This document shows positions 44,977 to 57,945 of a stretch of DNA of 64,000 nt, one piece after another. The notes beneath the pieces are model-generated. The model did not search any database and was not told where the DNA came from. It worked only from the letters and a program-made list of their open reading frames with translations. Positions within the stretch are counted from its first letter, which is position 1; each line of letters starts with the position of its first letter. The position numbers and the translations under genes are program-made. The stretch is taken from NCBI GenBank assembly GCA_025617745.1, contig CM046869.1, positions 9,691,168 through 9,755,167 of the forward strand, in the 5' to 3' direction. This stretch comes from Heliocidaris erythrogramma. Taxonomy: Eukaryota; Echinodermata; Echinoidea; Camarodonta; Echinometridae.

Positions 44977-45894
44977 ATGTCATGCCTGAAAACAGTTTAC
45001 ATGGTCGTGTATTTCATGAAAAAAGTTTGGAAATTGCTAATTTTGATAGAAAAACCATGATTTTGAACCTCATAATGTGTTGCCAATATAAGGATTTTAA
45101 AGCTTGATTTTCCTTTTTTTTTCTTCAAATTCCTGGCATCAACGCAATATGGTCATGCAATAAAAATGGACACAGTGTGTGGAGAATTTTTTGCTCTTTC
45201 TACTCGTGCATCGTGATATATATTTAATAGTTTTCTGAATCAAAAGTGTCAGATCCAAATAAACCACAAAATGTGGAATGATGGTCTCAAAAGGGTTTTT
45301 AAAAAAAAGATAGCAGCAAAAATAAACACCATTATACTTGTAAATGAATGGCTTGTGAGGATGAAAAGAAATTTCTTTGGGCAACAGAAAATCCATCTTG
45401 TATTCACTGTGTGAGATACAGAAATCTAAAGTGCACAATACTTAACGGTACATATCTTTATTTTACCGTGGCTTATCCTTTTCCCTCGGTTTATTGCATC
45501 AAGTGTGAACAAGGCTTAAAGAGAAAGATGGTTTTAAAAGAAGGAGAAAAATTAAAGGGAAATTAACCTCAGCGTATGAATTAGCTTATTTTGAATGGTG
45601 TAGTATTTGCCTCTTATTTGATACATGCAATTTCATGTAAAAACACAGGATATAGATATAAATCACTATTTTCCAGCCAAGTTATTGTCTGCTAGCAATA
45701 ATAAGGGGGCTGCCATTACTTTATGTGTACACGAAAATATTTTTCATCCCAAGTAATATTTCCTTCATCGTTAACTTGTAATTGATTTTTAGAGGACAAA
45801 TATATATTAGATATAGTCACATATTCTGAAATGTAAGTTTAGTTTTATATATTTTTTAAAAGGTCTTAATTTGTTCATAAAAATATACTTTCTG

Positions 45895-46130
45895 TACGTG
45901 GAGACGGAGAATTGACGTCAAGGACGGAGACAATCGTAACAATACCAAAACAAAGCGAGGAATCTGCATTACAGGATGGCTATTAGAACTCATGGGTCGT
46001 CAATTATCTAGGCCCATGGCCAATAACAATCGTAATAAAATCAGAACAAAGCGACGTATCTGTTGTAAAGGTAGGCTATTATCAATGCATATGGTACCTA
46101 ATGATCCGTGTCATGCACAAAATGGCAGCC
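45895..46130 (+). repeat. two-unit ~100-bp tandem repeat
   Basis: CAATCGTAACAATACCAAAACAAAGCGAGGAATCTG at about 45932 recurs at about 46027 as CAATCGTAATAAAATCAGAACAAAGCGACGTATCTG, with diverged continuation. A perfect CRE palindrome TGACGTCA precedes it at about 45913-45920. Confidence 0.6.
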
Positions 46131-46449
46131 TCCATGGAAAGACGTAGCAGACAATACCGCATCTAGAATATCATGTGGGGTTAATTGTCCTTTAATGAAA
46201 CGGATCAGTGAAAGGTTGAGCAAAATACAATAAGAAGTAAGAATTTTTGAAGTTGTAATGAACCAAACACAAATTACAAGTCTGCGACATATCTTGTGAG
46301 CTCCTCTCCCATTTGCCTTGTACTACAGAAAATCGAAAATTTCCACTTTTTTCTGAAGAAAATATTTAATCATACATGCAAACCTAGATATGGTCATTTC
46401 ACATATGTTCTTTACATAAAACCTGTATGAAAGAAATGTATTCCTTAAT

Positions 46450-46679
46450 CAACAACTACGAAAATGAAAATTTATGAAATTTCTGCACAGACCAAATGGG
46501 GAAGGAGCTCGCAAAGATAAGTCACAGAATTGCCAATTTGTATTTGAGTGATTACAACTTCAAAAATTCATATCTTCCTTATTTCTCGTCGGAATTTGCT
46601 CAAACTTTCACTAATCTGTTTATCTCATTTTTCTGCTTTTATTCAACTAAACTAAATACCAGGGGGACTTGCCCTTTAA
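46450..46679. mobile_element. TTAA-type MITE, diverged right portion
   Basis: TTGCCAATTTG...TTCATATCTTCCTTATTTCTCGTCGGAATTTG...CAAACTTTCACTAATCTG and the end GGGGGACTTGCCCTTTAA parallel the right half of the element at 62101-62692 with notable divergence. Confidence 0.55.
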
Positions 46680-49485
46680 CTTTAACGGAAAGCAGAGATA
46701 TCAGAGAAACAGATTGGTAAATCTCAATGAAATCAGGTTAACAACAAGAAAGTTACAAGTCTTTGAGAATTGAGATCATTGAAAATATGAGTCTCTCAAA
46801 TTACTGAATGAGTCATTTGGTTGAAATGTAATATGGAGAACTTATTCATTTATACTGAATTATCATTAATATCTTATTCTCTTTAAAGTAACTTTTCCCT
46901 TGGGGTTGTACACAAAATATTATCGATGGCATGTTGCTATCATTCCTTTGTTTATATGATCCTTCTCAGTGATAAAATCGTGCAAAATAGTTTGTCACTT
47001 TTTCTTTTTGAATAAATCGAAGAGTTATCTGGCAATAAAGCATAGTGTTATTACTAATTCGCTAATTTGAAGTGCCCATACATACATGAATTTGTACCTG
47101 TACATAATGATTTCAGCTTTAAAAAGAAAAAATCATGAATGTAACTTATCTGATTTAGTCAAACCGTCACCAATTTTGCCACCCATGGCATGGACGGGAT
47201 GAAGTATAAATGTAAGATTGAAATGACAACTAATTGTACAAAAGTAAGAAGGGCATGCAGGAGACATATTGTCTTGCAGCCTTTTAGTATACACGTGAAA
47301 GAAATTATGGCAACATGTGGAGCCTACTTTGATCAGGGTATATTTTGTTGATATATTTTATGCCATGAAGTAAGACTTTGAATATTGTAAGGTACATGTG
47401 TTATTAACCCGTTGGCTATGATATAGTTCTAGTATAACGCATATTTTCAGTTTTCCAGCCCAAATTATCTGGGGCTTAGTGTAATACAGGTTAAATTGAA
47501 CGGGTATGGAGTACATGTACTTTGAAGATATTTATGAAAGTTTATCAGATTTTGAAATTACAACAACCAATCTGTTTTTACATAATAATATATATATATA
47601 TATTTATATTTAATATTGGAAGGGGAATGTTGTAAAAAATGCCATTATACTCATTCATTGCATTAGACACTGCACTAGATAACTGCAATTGTACCTAATG
47701 AAAGACTTGTCGACAGACGTAACCTCATGCACTATTTTTATTATCATTATTACTTGAATGTATTGAATTGGACTGGTTTAATGATGACACAAAGGATATT
47801 TTTGACTCCTTTTGACTTCTTTTGACTTGTTTTCAAACTATGATATACATGTTGCACATGTACATAGCCACTTCATGTGTTGATAGGGAACAAAAACAGC
47901 AAGTGACAAATTAAAGAAAATATGAACTTCCTGATAAAGCATTGTGGGTGAAGGGTAAAGGAGATATAGATTATAATTTTCATATACATATCTGATATAA
48001 TGATACAAGGATTTGTAGAGCTTCCGCCAGTGTAAATGAGTGTGAAGACAATGTATCTGTTGTATTATATTTTCATATTTTTCTCGACTACCATAGTCAC
48101 ATACGAGACCGATACAAGACCGATACAAGACCGAGTCGGTTTGGCGGTTTGACTGACATATTAGGAAAAAAAAAATACAAAAATATTTCATGTTCTTCTG
48201 GGTAACAGGATGATATAATGCAATAAGACAATTATCCTGCCACAACATATTCATCTATAATGTTACATAATTGTATATACTATTGATCATATTTCTATAG
48301 CAAAGTCATGATTGTATTTTTTGTTTGTTTGTTTAGAGGTGTTGTTTGGGTTGTTTTCTTATGTTGCATAATATATTTTGAGGGGGCTGGGCGTCTGATT
48401 TTTTTCTAGTTGTTGATGTATCCACGCATATTTCAAAGAGGTCTAAATACATGCACTGCACTTTGTAACTGTGATATAATGTGTTCTATCAAATACTTTG
48501 TGGAGTTGATTATAATCACTCATGGAAACTTAGCAGCCTGAAGTACTTATTTGCAAAAGTGAGCACAAATTGAAGTATGGGCACTTTGATTCACTGTGTT
48601 TTTTTTTAAAGGCAACATATTGCTTGAGAGCCAAAAGGACGTTTATGTTTAAGTTAATGCTGTTCTAGCCCTCGGTAGACTCCTTATCACTGATTTAAAT
48701 ATGTCGTTGTGCGGTAGAAGTTGGATTTCCCATCTTGCATTCCATGAAATTTGTTTTCCTTCTACGTATTCACTACTCTATTTGGCGATTATTGTAGCGT
48801 GTCCCGTACGACATGTACAAGTCCTGTGATACGACTATGACTAATGGTAGTGATACCAGTTTTCAGTGCTCTCGCCAAAAGATTCTTCATTTTCATCTCG
48901 CCTGCATATCAGAAGTGAGACATGGGCACCGCTTTTCCAACGTAAACTTATTTATTTTAAGAATGGATACTTACCTATGGCACAAAGCTCTTACTCAAAT
49001 GCTCTGACCAGTGTATATTGTGTATTTTGTTCAAACTTTCCAATAAATTTCTCACAAGATTATACAGAATTATTATATCAAATGTCTATGTTCATTCTTC
49101 TTTGTCTTTTTGAACACTTGAATACATTGATCTACGTATTTATTGAAACAAGTTTACTTTTATGGTCTGTAAATCTATTCATTGATTGTTTGAATACCTG
49201 ATTGGTTTCAGTGTTAGTTCTTAGGTTGGGAGCCTGAATAGGTCCTTATTTTTTCAAGAATAGCTTAAAACTAGATCTTTCATGAAAAGAATCGGTTGAG
49301 TATTTTTTTTGTTCTTGATTGGGTCACTAATTTGATGAATGATTCAACCATAGAAAACTGATCGTTAGTGGAATGATGCAATGATTTTATTGGTTAGTTC
49401 TTCCATTGGGCAGTTTTTATAGGATTGGGGTCATGATTTGTTTATCATATTGTTAGCTGTAAACTAATTTATATGTCAGAATGAT
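46680..49485. other. intergenic AT-rich stretch, no gene recognised
   Basis: Short frames only, none with domain-like composition. A small three-fold repeat (GACCGATACAA) lies at about 48107-48135. Confidence 0.5.
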
Positions 49486-50121
49486 TTGATAGTAGGACTT
49501 CCTGGTCTCGCATATACTTCCCTCTTCCCCCCCCCCCCCCCTTTCACCATTCTTTGTGTTTTTAACCTTTTTTTTTGGGGGGGGGGAGACACCTCAATAG
49601 CTGTCACTGATAATACAATTTATGGTGATCCACTTGAAGAAGCACGTCTTCTGTGTGGAACTGGCGCCCTCTTTGGTGGAGATCTATACAGTTTTAAAGC
49701 ACACAAGGCATACCTTAAACCAAAACAAGACAAAGACAAAAAAAATGTACAAAAACAAACATGCTGAACACCTAAATTATCGAATTGGATATGAAAACTT
49801 CGAAGAACCCCGAATTCTTTAAGATAATTGGTCTATTTGTATTTCGTTGATAACAGCGTGATGGTCTTAACTTGACCAAATACATCCATGAGCACTGTTT
49901 CGATTCCCAATACAGGCCAAGTTCTTGTAACTTAATTAGTTGACAAAATCTGGAAAAAAAATACCATTTAATGAACAATTCATCGAAATAGCAAGTACAT
50001 GTTTCCCACCACGTATCTGATATACCGAAACAATCATAGAAATATGATTTCAAAAGGATAGGATCTTACAATACATTATCTCGAAGAAAAAAGAAAAGTG
50101 TCCTCGTAAGAGTCCTGTACA
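49486..50121. other. intergenic stretch with C-, T- and G-runs
   Basis: Runs at about 49529-49541 (C), 49568-49576 (T) and 49577-49587 (G). No coding feature recognised. Confidence 0.45.
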
Positions 50122-50265
50122 TCATCCGCGTACACGAAAACGGATAAAAGGGGTACTTTTTCAGCATTAGGCGCATAACTCGGGTTTCGCGTTTATATCA
50201 AAGACGGCAAAAATCAAGAAAAAGGATATCAAATTCAGAGGTGATAAGAAGATCTGCGTAAAGGA
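50122..50265 (+). repeat. uninterrupted copy of the 1151-1430 dispersed repeat
   Basis: Matches the two halves of the repeat at 1160-1257 and 1380-1430 without the LINE-tail insertion, so it serves as the empty site for that insertion. Confidence 0.65.
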
Positions 50266-50279
50266 GAAAAAAAATCAAA

Positions 50280-51065
50280 GATGTTTTCAGGGGCGTCACT
50301 AGAGGGGATGTGGGTGGTGTCACAACATAATTGGGAAGCAAGGTTCCAGATAATATTATGTAACTTGTGTATGTAACTTCTGTACATTTTCACTACGAAA
50401 AGTTTTTTTTTAAATTTGCTCGCTCGCTTCACTCGTTTGCTAAATTCAGAAATTGAAAGGTTGATATTCGGGCCAAAAACGTCCTCCTTCGGCAATGGAC
50501 TGCAACCCCTTCCCCCGAGGATTTTCAAAGTTCCGATATTCATATTCGGACAGGAAGGTGCCAGAATATCCAAATATTTGGGAAGCAAGATTGCCAGATA
50601 ATGATATGTAACTTCTGTACATTTCCACTCCGAAAAGCAAAAAACAAATTTAGAAATCGAAAAGTTGATATTCGGGCAAAAGGCATCCCCCTTCGGCAAT
50701 GGGCTGCAGCCCCCTCCTCGAGGATTTTCAAAGTTCTAAGCAGATATTCTTATTCGGGCATCGAGGTGTGGGAATATCCGATATTTGTGAAGCATTGCAA
50801 GGTTCCTAGATAATTCTGTAACTTTTTTGTGTAACTTCTGCACAGTTTCAAAAACGAAAAGTTTTTAAAAATTTTAGAAATCGAAAAGTTGATATTCGTT
50901 CAAAAGGCGTCCCCTACGGCAACGTGATGCAGCCCCCCCCCCCCCCCCCCCCCCTCCCCAGAGGATTTTCAAAGTTCCGATATTCGGGCAACCACAACTT
51001 CATATTCGGGCAGCGAGGAGCCAGAATTTCCACATATTTGGGCAGCAAGGTTCCCAGATAATTAT
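50280..51065 (+). repeat. tandem repeat, units of ~210-250 bp
   Basis: GGGAAGCAAGGTTCCAGATAAT-like unit starts occur at about 50331, 50580, 50789 and 51041, each followed by TGTAACTTCTGTACA, GAAAAGTTGATATTCGGGC, a GCAGCCCC block and GAGGATTTTCAAAGTTC. A single unit of the same family lies in P450 intron 3 (5935-6330). The frames here are periodic artefacts. Confidence 0.8.
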
Positions 51066-51201
51066 GTAACTTATACATTCAAAGGTGATTACGGGTCTGA
51101 CAAATCTCAAACTTGACATAGAGTCGAATACATTTCAGATACAACTTAAGCGAGGGCAAAGATTTCATACTGACATGATATACATGCACTTCAGCGGCAC
51201 C

Positions 51202-51310
51202 CCCCCCCCCCCCCCAACGAAACACGGCGAATCCCGTCAGCTCTCTGAAGTCTCCGAAGTTTTTTGTTTTGATTTGTTTTGTTTTATGGTTTTGTTTGTT
51301 TGTTTTTTGT

Positions 51311-51343
<33 letters not shown>

Positions 51344-51440
51344 GGGGGGGGGGTACGCAGAGTGAAGCTTGTTATTTGATGTGGGTGGCTGGGGTCTCTC
51401 GATGGGGAGTAGCTTTTAACCCCCCCCCCCCCCCTCCGGA
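51202..51440. repeat. C-run, 36-nt T-run, G-run and C-run cluster
   Basis: Poly-C at about 51202-51215, poly-T about 51311-51342, poly-G to about 51352, and poly-C about 51420-51434 followed by CCGGATCCGCC, a hAT-like end fragment. Confidence 0.8.
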
Positions 51441-54400
51441 TCCGCCCTAACGCCCTAAAAGTTCATTAAATAGATATCAGGATACTAATCTCTGGCATTT
51501 TCTTCATTTCCGTTTGCGCCGTTCCGTCCAATTTCTTTGAAAAAGAGTTTTTCCCGTTGTTTAGATTTGAGTCAAAACATACCTTGGGCCGGGGAACAGG
51601 GAGGATGGGGGGGGGGGGGGGGGGGCTCAGCCCTCAAACCCCCTTTTTTAATAGGCACTTTTCATACCGCCTTATTGCACTGAAATAACATGCTTGTTCG
51701 CATGCTCAGTCCCCCCCCCCCCCCCCCCCCCCCACCCCGGCTCAGTGACCTTATGATAACTTCTTGATTAGTGATATAATGTACGGTAGTATATATAATT
51801 TATTACAACCTGCTTTAGAAATGTAAAAAATCCTGTTCATATAATTGTCTACTGGGAAATCTTTTTGGTAGAGGAAATTATTATTTTACCGGGAATAGCG
51901 GTCTCGTGTCAAACCGAGCATGCCAAGACATGTTGTACATAAAATAACTTGTTTGTAAAGCAGTTTGCAAAATTATGCCTATAAATGAGTTTATATTGCT
52001 CACAATGGTAGCTAGACATAATGTTTTGCTAGTATTATAATCCTATCATAGATAGTGTATATTGACGGTCAGATCATGGTAAATAAATTATATTATTTGA
52101 AAAGCTCAAATCGGCAGTCATAACTCTATCGCATTTTGATTATTTTACGAAACCTGCCATATCGGATCCACCTATATACACTATGCGTCTGTATGCCTCT
52201 ATATAGTCCCACGCTATAATTATTTGGGTGTGAGTGAACGCAGCTATAGAGTTAGGTCTTTAACGAATAAATATTGCACATCCTACCCGTGATTTGGCAA
52301 AATTGGGACGGTAACAACATGCTCAGGAGCGTCCCGTGACCTAGCCCTCCTGCAGGAAATTTCACTTAGGCAAGATGGCGCTTGTAAAAACATTTAAAGG
52401 CGTAATCGAGGAAAAGTGCCCTTATCCTCTTTTTAAAATGGGTTACGCTCAGTAACCGGTGTTGACGAAGAAAAGGAGGCGACATTTGGAACGGATTTCG
52501 CCCCATAAATGGATATCAGATTTTGCTATATTGCAAAGACTCCTTTAATAAATGGGAAAAAAGCGCATTAAGCCTACGTAATGTAAACTATGTGCTCGAT
52601 CTTTTGATGTACTATTCACGTTGAATGATTTAGAGTATGGGCTTTTCTTTTAGATTTATAAACAATATGGGTTCCTAATGCCTTCGCTTACTCACCATGG
52701 TCACTAAAATGGAAACAAAGCGATGGGTTTCTGAGCAGCAACTATCAACTTGAAATCTTCAGTTTATATTATGATTACAATAAATCATGCTTTATATAGT
52801 AAGGGTGTCTCTATGTGATTAACAAGCCACAATAAAGAAATAATAAAGGCCTACTGCGAAAGAAGTATCATAAAACTAGGAAAACAAAGGAAATTAATTT
52901 TTGCTTTTGCGCCTCTTTTACATAGTTATTTACAAAAGGCTGCAATATCTCATAGTTGTGTTTAAAGGGATACTATTTATACTGTTTAACCCCTGTTCAG
53001 TCTTTTCAAATGTAAACCGGTGACTGAACTTATATACAAAATGCAACCGCGATCTAAAGCATGCTAAATTCAAATCATCTTATGTCTCTCTTATAATATG
53101 TGACTTGAAGAATCCGACCAAGACAAGACAAAAATTTACAATTTATCTCTCTCCCGTATAGACAGGAAATTTGAGACTGAATTTGGGCACTTTGTGAGCG
53201 ATTATTTTAAAATTGCAACGAATTGACAACCGTTCCAAAACTTTGATTAAATCATAAAAAGTTGACCTTTTGCAAATTTCGAAAAGGGGCTTTTATGGAG
53301 AAACTTGTTGTAATGGAAATTTAAAAAAAAAGAGATTAAATTTACGAAAATTAGAACAGAAATAAAATGGCATAGGCAAATGATATAGTAAGTTAATGAA
53401 AAATATAGCAAGATGATGACGATTAGGGGAAAATCGGAGTTGCAATCGTATATAGGGCCTATATACGCCTAACTATACCTTATGAAAACAAGAAAAAAGA
53501 TTGAGATGATATCATTCGTGAACCTCTCAACATTTTCATGCAAATTTTCGTCACTTTATGTTTGCATCACTTCACGAGTGTTACTTATTTCGAAGAAGGA
53601 AAAATATCACCCGGAGTGCGACTTTAAGAAAAAACTTTGGGTAAGGGCAGGCGCTCGTCTCTGACGCCCTAAAAGTTTGTATCCGATTCGAGTGGTTTGC
53701 TAATTATAGTGAACTTGTCCCGTCTCTACTGCTTTTGAAGCACTGTGTCGTATGCCGCAACCTCTCGTTCAAGTCCTCTGTCATAAACTACACGGAGGGT
53801 TGATCAGAAGAGGCGCAATAATAAATTATGAACCGATCAAGAGAACGATTCTACGTCTCCTTTTGCCGGACTCCACCGAGGTATGGCCAAAGGGGACTTC
53901 AGCCACTTCGTAAGTTGACCTTTATTTTAATTAAAGAGGTAGCATAGCTTCCTTTATTATTATTCAATCTTGTCTTGATATAACTTTTATGTTGGCCGAC
54001 GATGAATAGAATGCATATTGTATGTGCGTGTACATTGACAGGTATAGGCCGAGTGTTTTGATGACGTATCTATAGCTTCCAGGGGGCATTGAATTTACGA
54101 GGGGTGCATCGAGCAAACTGTGTTCCTCCTGTCTTTGACTTTGTCCCTGAAAAAGCTCTTGCATCTTCCCATTTTTCTCATATTTCTGTTTTCCTACTTA
54201 CCCCCTCCCCCATTCTTAACCTTCGATTAAAAAGCTCCTATTCTTATTTTCTTTCTTTTCTACTAATCTTCTCTTTTCTGCTATCGTCTTTTCAACTCTT
54301 CTTCTCCATATCGCGCCGTTTTATTATTTTCTTATTTTTTCCTGTCTCTTCCTTAACGTTTTTTCTTTTTCTCTTCCCCTTAAGTCTTTTCCCCCCGTCC

Positions 54401-54500
54401 CCTTCTTCGTTTATATCTATGTTGTTAACGTCACTTGTAAATTCCCCTGAACTTTATTTCAGGTGTATAATTTACTCCTTCTAGGTATTATGAACCTATT
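51441..54500. other. intergenic stretch, largely unique sequence
   Basis: G-run at about 51609-51626 and C-run at about 51711-51733. The remainder to 53.9 kb looks unique and AT-rich. Short ATG frames at 52376 and 53829 sit before donor-like GT sites but have no recognisable product. The pyrimidine-rich stretch 54170-54420 yields a spurious low-complexity frame. Confidence 0.45.
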
Positions 54501-54887
54501 TACCTGTTTGAGCGTATGAGCGTCTGAGAGGGCTGACGACTTTTGCCCCCTCCCCATATTTGATACAGTTTCTAACTTTTGCAAGCGAGCGAGCGAAGCG
54601 AAGTGCTCCACCTATTGTAGGGCAGTCGTCACGGAGGGAAGGGGGGGGGGGGGTGACGGGCCGGTCTCATTGAGCTTAAAAGAAACACTATACAGTTTTG
54701 AAATCAATCTCAGTATAAATAAAATGAGGCTAAATCTGATTACCAGCAGAATAGCCACAAGGGGCAAATTTTCGGTGCCCTCCTGGTGCGCCCCCACAAA
54801 ACATTAAAAAAGTGCAAACAAAAATAATAAAATAAATGTTACTAAAGTAAATGTTACTATCGACTTGTAAAACTATATCAGCTCCGC

Positions 54888-54943
<56 letters not shown>

Positions 54944-55260
54944 TTAAACATTTTTATATAGCGCATAACACATATATAGGCAAAATTGCATGTCTCTATG
55001 CACTTTAAGAATAGAAAACGAGAAGTTTGTACAAGAAAAGGAAAAATGCACTGGGTTAATGTTTCTGACTACTCATAAGTGGTAAAAAATACGTTTTTAA
55101 GGTACTGATGAAGGTGTCATAGGTTCCTATAATTTTGAGTTGTTCTGGCAATTTGTTCCACAAAATAGTGGCTGCGTATGAGAAATACCTTTCCCCGTAT
55201 GACTTTGTCATGGTTTGTGGAACACAAAGCAGAGACTTGGCACTGGTTTATATGGAGTTA
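54888..55260 (-). mobile_element. LINE 3' end (CR1/L2-like) with (TTA)n tail
   Basis: On the minus strand, about 55235-55085 encodes TMTKSYGERYFSYAATILWNKLPEQ and continues to TFISTLKTYFL, the typical C-terminus of CR1/L2-type reverse transcriptase ORFs (F..AA..LWN.LP...F...LK..L). It is followed by a 3' UTR with TAGAGACATG and TGCGCTATATAAAAATG, then an (ATT/TTA)n run at 54888-54940. Upstream the frame is decayed by stops. The tail resembles the SINE tails at 6.1 kb. Confidence 0.8.
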
Positions 55261-55471
55261 TCAATTCAGTAAGATTAGATGGAGCTAACTGTTGTAAACA
55301 TTGATAGGTTAAGTATCTTGAACTGGATACGAGACCTAATGGGTAACCAATGCAGATCTCTTAAGACTAGTGATATTGACTGATGTTTCTACATTTCAAA
55401 ACGCTTTTTTCCCAATGCACGCAGTCAGTATTCTCCCTTGCATAATAATTACTGAGCAGACAATTTATTGG

Positions 55472-55790
55472 CACTGGCGTAGACAGGGGGCAACGGGGGC
55501 CATGCCCCCCCTATTCAGCCACCAAAAAAAAAGCGAGAGCGAAAAAGCGGGGGAAGTGAGAGAAAAAGGCCTAAAAGGGCGCTACAAGCCGTTATCTGGC
55601 TCTCAAAATTTGCTAAAAGGTCAAACTTTTCGCGCTTCGCGCGGGAAGGGAGGAAATAACTCTCCTCTCCCTGCATCCACCCCTGTTGCCATGGGTGTCT
55701 GGGGGGATGGGGGTATATATCCAAAAAAAAATTGAGGTGGGGGGATGGCCTGTATTATCACCCCCCCCCCCCCAATATTTTTGGATAAAA
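55472..55790 (+). mobile_element. hAT-like element, partial, same family as 19.8-21.1 kb
   Basis: Starts CACTGGCGTAGACAGGGGG. Next come CCATGCCCCCC, TTCAGCCACC and an A-run with GCGAGAGCGAAAAAGCGGG, then one ~180-bp unit (TTCGCGCTTCGCGCGGG, TAACTCTCCTCTCCCTGC), then ATATATCC...TTGAGGTGGGGGGATGGCC. All blocks occur in reverse at 19917-21099. No right terminus found. Confidence 0.65.
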
Positions 55791-56092
55791 CAAATAAGAA
55801 TTATGATACTTATGAAACTTAAAACTAATAATTATCCAAACTCATGATGTTTAATCTTGAAATAACAGTACATTCTTTAATGATTAGAAGTAAGGAAATA
55901 ATCGAAGAAACTTCGTTCTCTTTTATTCTCAATTAAGGGGTTCCGTCCATTGGCGTAGATCCGTGCATTACTTATTTTCATTAAAAACCATTTTGGGATG
56001 CTCTAAAATGCAGGTTTTATAGACAGATTTTTGAAAAATTCCCTGATGTAGGAGGGGATACCCCCTCTCACCCCACACTCGATCTCTTCGCT

Positions 56093-56864
56093 CAGTGGTG
56101 TATCTCGGGGGGGGGGGGGCGGGGGCACGTGCCCCGGGCAACACTTGGAGGGGTCGAAAAAAACGCAAAGGAGAGAAAGAAAAATAGGGGGAAATGAAGA
56201 AAAATCATAATCTTTTAGGATCACGCGCCCCCAAATCCGGAGGGTATGCACTAGAAATCTAGTTTTTGAAGGTTTGAAATACGAAAATTTTCCAAAGCTC
56301 GGTCGCTTCGCTCCCTCGCATAATTATTTTTTTTTCAGGCCAGGATCTCCTAATTTCTCTCCCCCAGTATATAGTTTTTAAAAAAGGGTTCAAAAAGTTT
56401 GAAAAAATAAAGATGTAATTGCTTTGCTCGCTATTATCCTGTCAATTTCATAATGACTCCTGCTAAATATTGCGATCCCAATATAGGATGTATAAAGCAG
56501 CATTTGCAAAGGTTCAACTTTTGAAAAAAATCTCAACTTCAGGTCGCCTTGCTGAATTTCTCGACTCTTTCTCCAGCCTATAGGGTTTTCGTTAGTTCTG
56601 CTCCCGAATGTAGAAGTGAGTGAATAGAAAAGCGTTTATCAATGTATAAAATTCGAGCTTCTCTACCGCTCAACTGCGAGTGGTCAACTGCATTTCCTGG
56701 GTAAAATGCACAAGAAAATGCGTTTTTTTTTTAGGGTAAAAAATCGCTTTGCTCCCTCGCTTCTACAATAACGTAGATAAGTTTAGGCGCTCGGGGGGGG
56801 GGGGGGGGGGGGGAGCTAACTTCATTGTTTGCCCCGGGCGCCATAATCCCAAGATATGCCACTG
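56093..56864. mobile_element. hAT-like element with G-rich ends
   Basis: CAGTGGTGTATCTCGGGGG at 56093 and AAGATATGCCACTG ending 56864 are imperfect inverted repeats, each next to a CCCGGG-containing block. The flanking octamers TCTTCGCT and GCTTCGGT agree at six of eight positions. The interior has no intact frame. Block 56740-56800 matches 19820-19870 in reverse. Confidence 0.55.
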
Positions 56865-56929
56865 GCTTCGGTCCCTCGCAAGTGAAATGTTGCGTCCAAA
56901 ATTGAAAAGCAGTCCGCCCGTCCAACAAT

Positions 56930-57195
56930 AACTTTCCGCCTAAAAAAATTGTTTGCTACAAGCCGTTATCTTTCTCTCAAATTTGCTAAAACGTCAGGGG
57001 GGAACTCCCCCCCCCCCCCCCTGCACCCCCCCTGTTACATACAGTGCAGTATTGCGTCCAAGTAACTGAAAAGCAGCCAGGGCGTCAAACTAACTTTCCG
57101 CCTTAAAAAAGTTTTACGAGCCGTTATCTTTCTCTGAAACTCGCCCTCCCTGCACCCACCCCTGTTACATACAGTGCAGCATTACGTCCAAATAA
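56930..57195 (-). repeat. two units of the ~180-bp array, inverted
   Basis: TTTCCGCCTAAAAAAATTG, ACAAGCCGTTATCTTTCTCTC and TTACATACAGTGCAG recur twice. They are the reverse complement of the units at 20.1-20.9 kb. Confidence 0.75.
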
Positions 57196-57409
57196 TTGAG
57201 TACAATGAAAGAATAAGAAATAATAATACAGTCTCGAAATAGGTAAATTATCTGTAAAAAGTAGGAAGAGGTTGGCAGGAGACCTACATGTATATTGTAT
57301 TTTCCTGATGAAAACATTGTACCTCTTTTTGTGTTTGTTGTTGTTGTTGTTTATTTGTTTTGCTTTATTATTTCTCAATTTAATGGTAGTCCGCCTTGAA
57401 TCATCATTA

Positions 57410-57945
57410 TATGTAACTTATGTAGAATCTTCCTTTGTATTTGAGTGATGATAATCCAAAATTGTGAATTTTAATTCAATAAATTGATTTGAATATGAAT
57501 TTGAATTTGATTTATGCACGTATTGTAACCCTTCAGTCAAGGCTGTCGTTTTTCTGGTCCCAAACTCTGGAACAACTTAAATGACATTAAAACATGCTCT
57601 TCACTCCATACATTTACTCGCCCTGTAAAAAAAAAATATATACTTTGTACAATATAGTAAGTCAGTCAGCACATATTGCAGATTTCTTTCTATTCTTTTT
57701 AATTTTTCTTTTCTTTTTTATCTTTTAGATTTGTTTTATATGTTTAAATTGCCGTATAATATTGTAAATAATAAATAATTATGTATTGTAAAGGCGACCC
57801 CACCACAAGCCATGAGCTTCTTGGGACCCTCGCCTCCTTCTATTATACCATGTTTTTTTGTTTTGTTTTTGTGAATGTACATTTCATTTTGTATTTGATT
57901 ATGAGAAGGAAGGGAATAAATGTATTTTGAATCTGAAATCTGATA
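57410..57945 (+). mobile_element. two adjoining LINE 3' ends
   Basis: 57410-57510 is a tail (CCAAAATTG, AATAAATTGATTTGAATATG, then TTTGAA repeats) matching 770-838. Then 57533-57650 encodes CRFSGPKLWNNLNDIKTCSS on the + strand, the LWN-type C-terminus of a CR1/L2-like ORF. It is followed by a 3' UTR ending in GGGAATAAATGTATTTTGAATCTGAAATCTG at about 57945. Confidence 0.65.

Noticed and set aside
50280..51065. CRISPR-like array
   Set aside because: Units are ~210-250 bp, diverged, and the host is a eukaryote; it is an ordinary tandem repeat.
52376..52456. Short ATG frame in an AAGATGGCG context as a first exon
   Set aside because: Only about 26 codons, no partner exon recognised; the motif alone is insufficient.
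53829..53910. ATG frame followed by GTAAGT as a first exon of an unknown gene
   Set aside because: The 28-residue product is unrecognised and no downstream exon could be matched before MAP2K7.
54089..54484. 131-codon hydrophobic frame
   Set aside because: Driven by a long pyrimidine-rich stretch; Ser/Phe/Leu-biased and without domain features.
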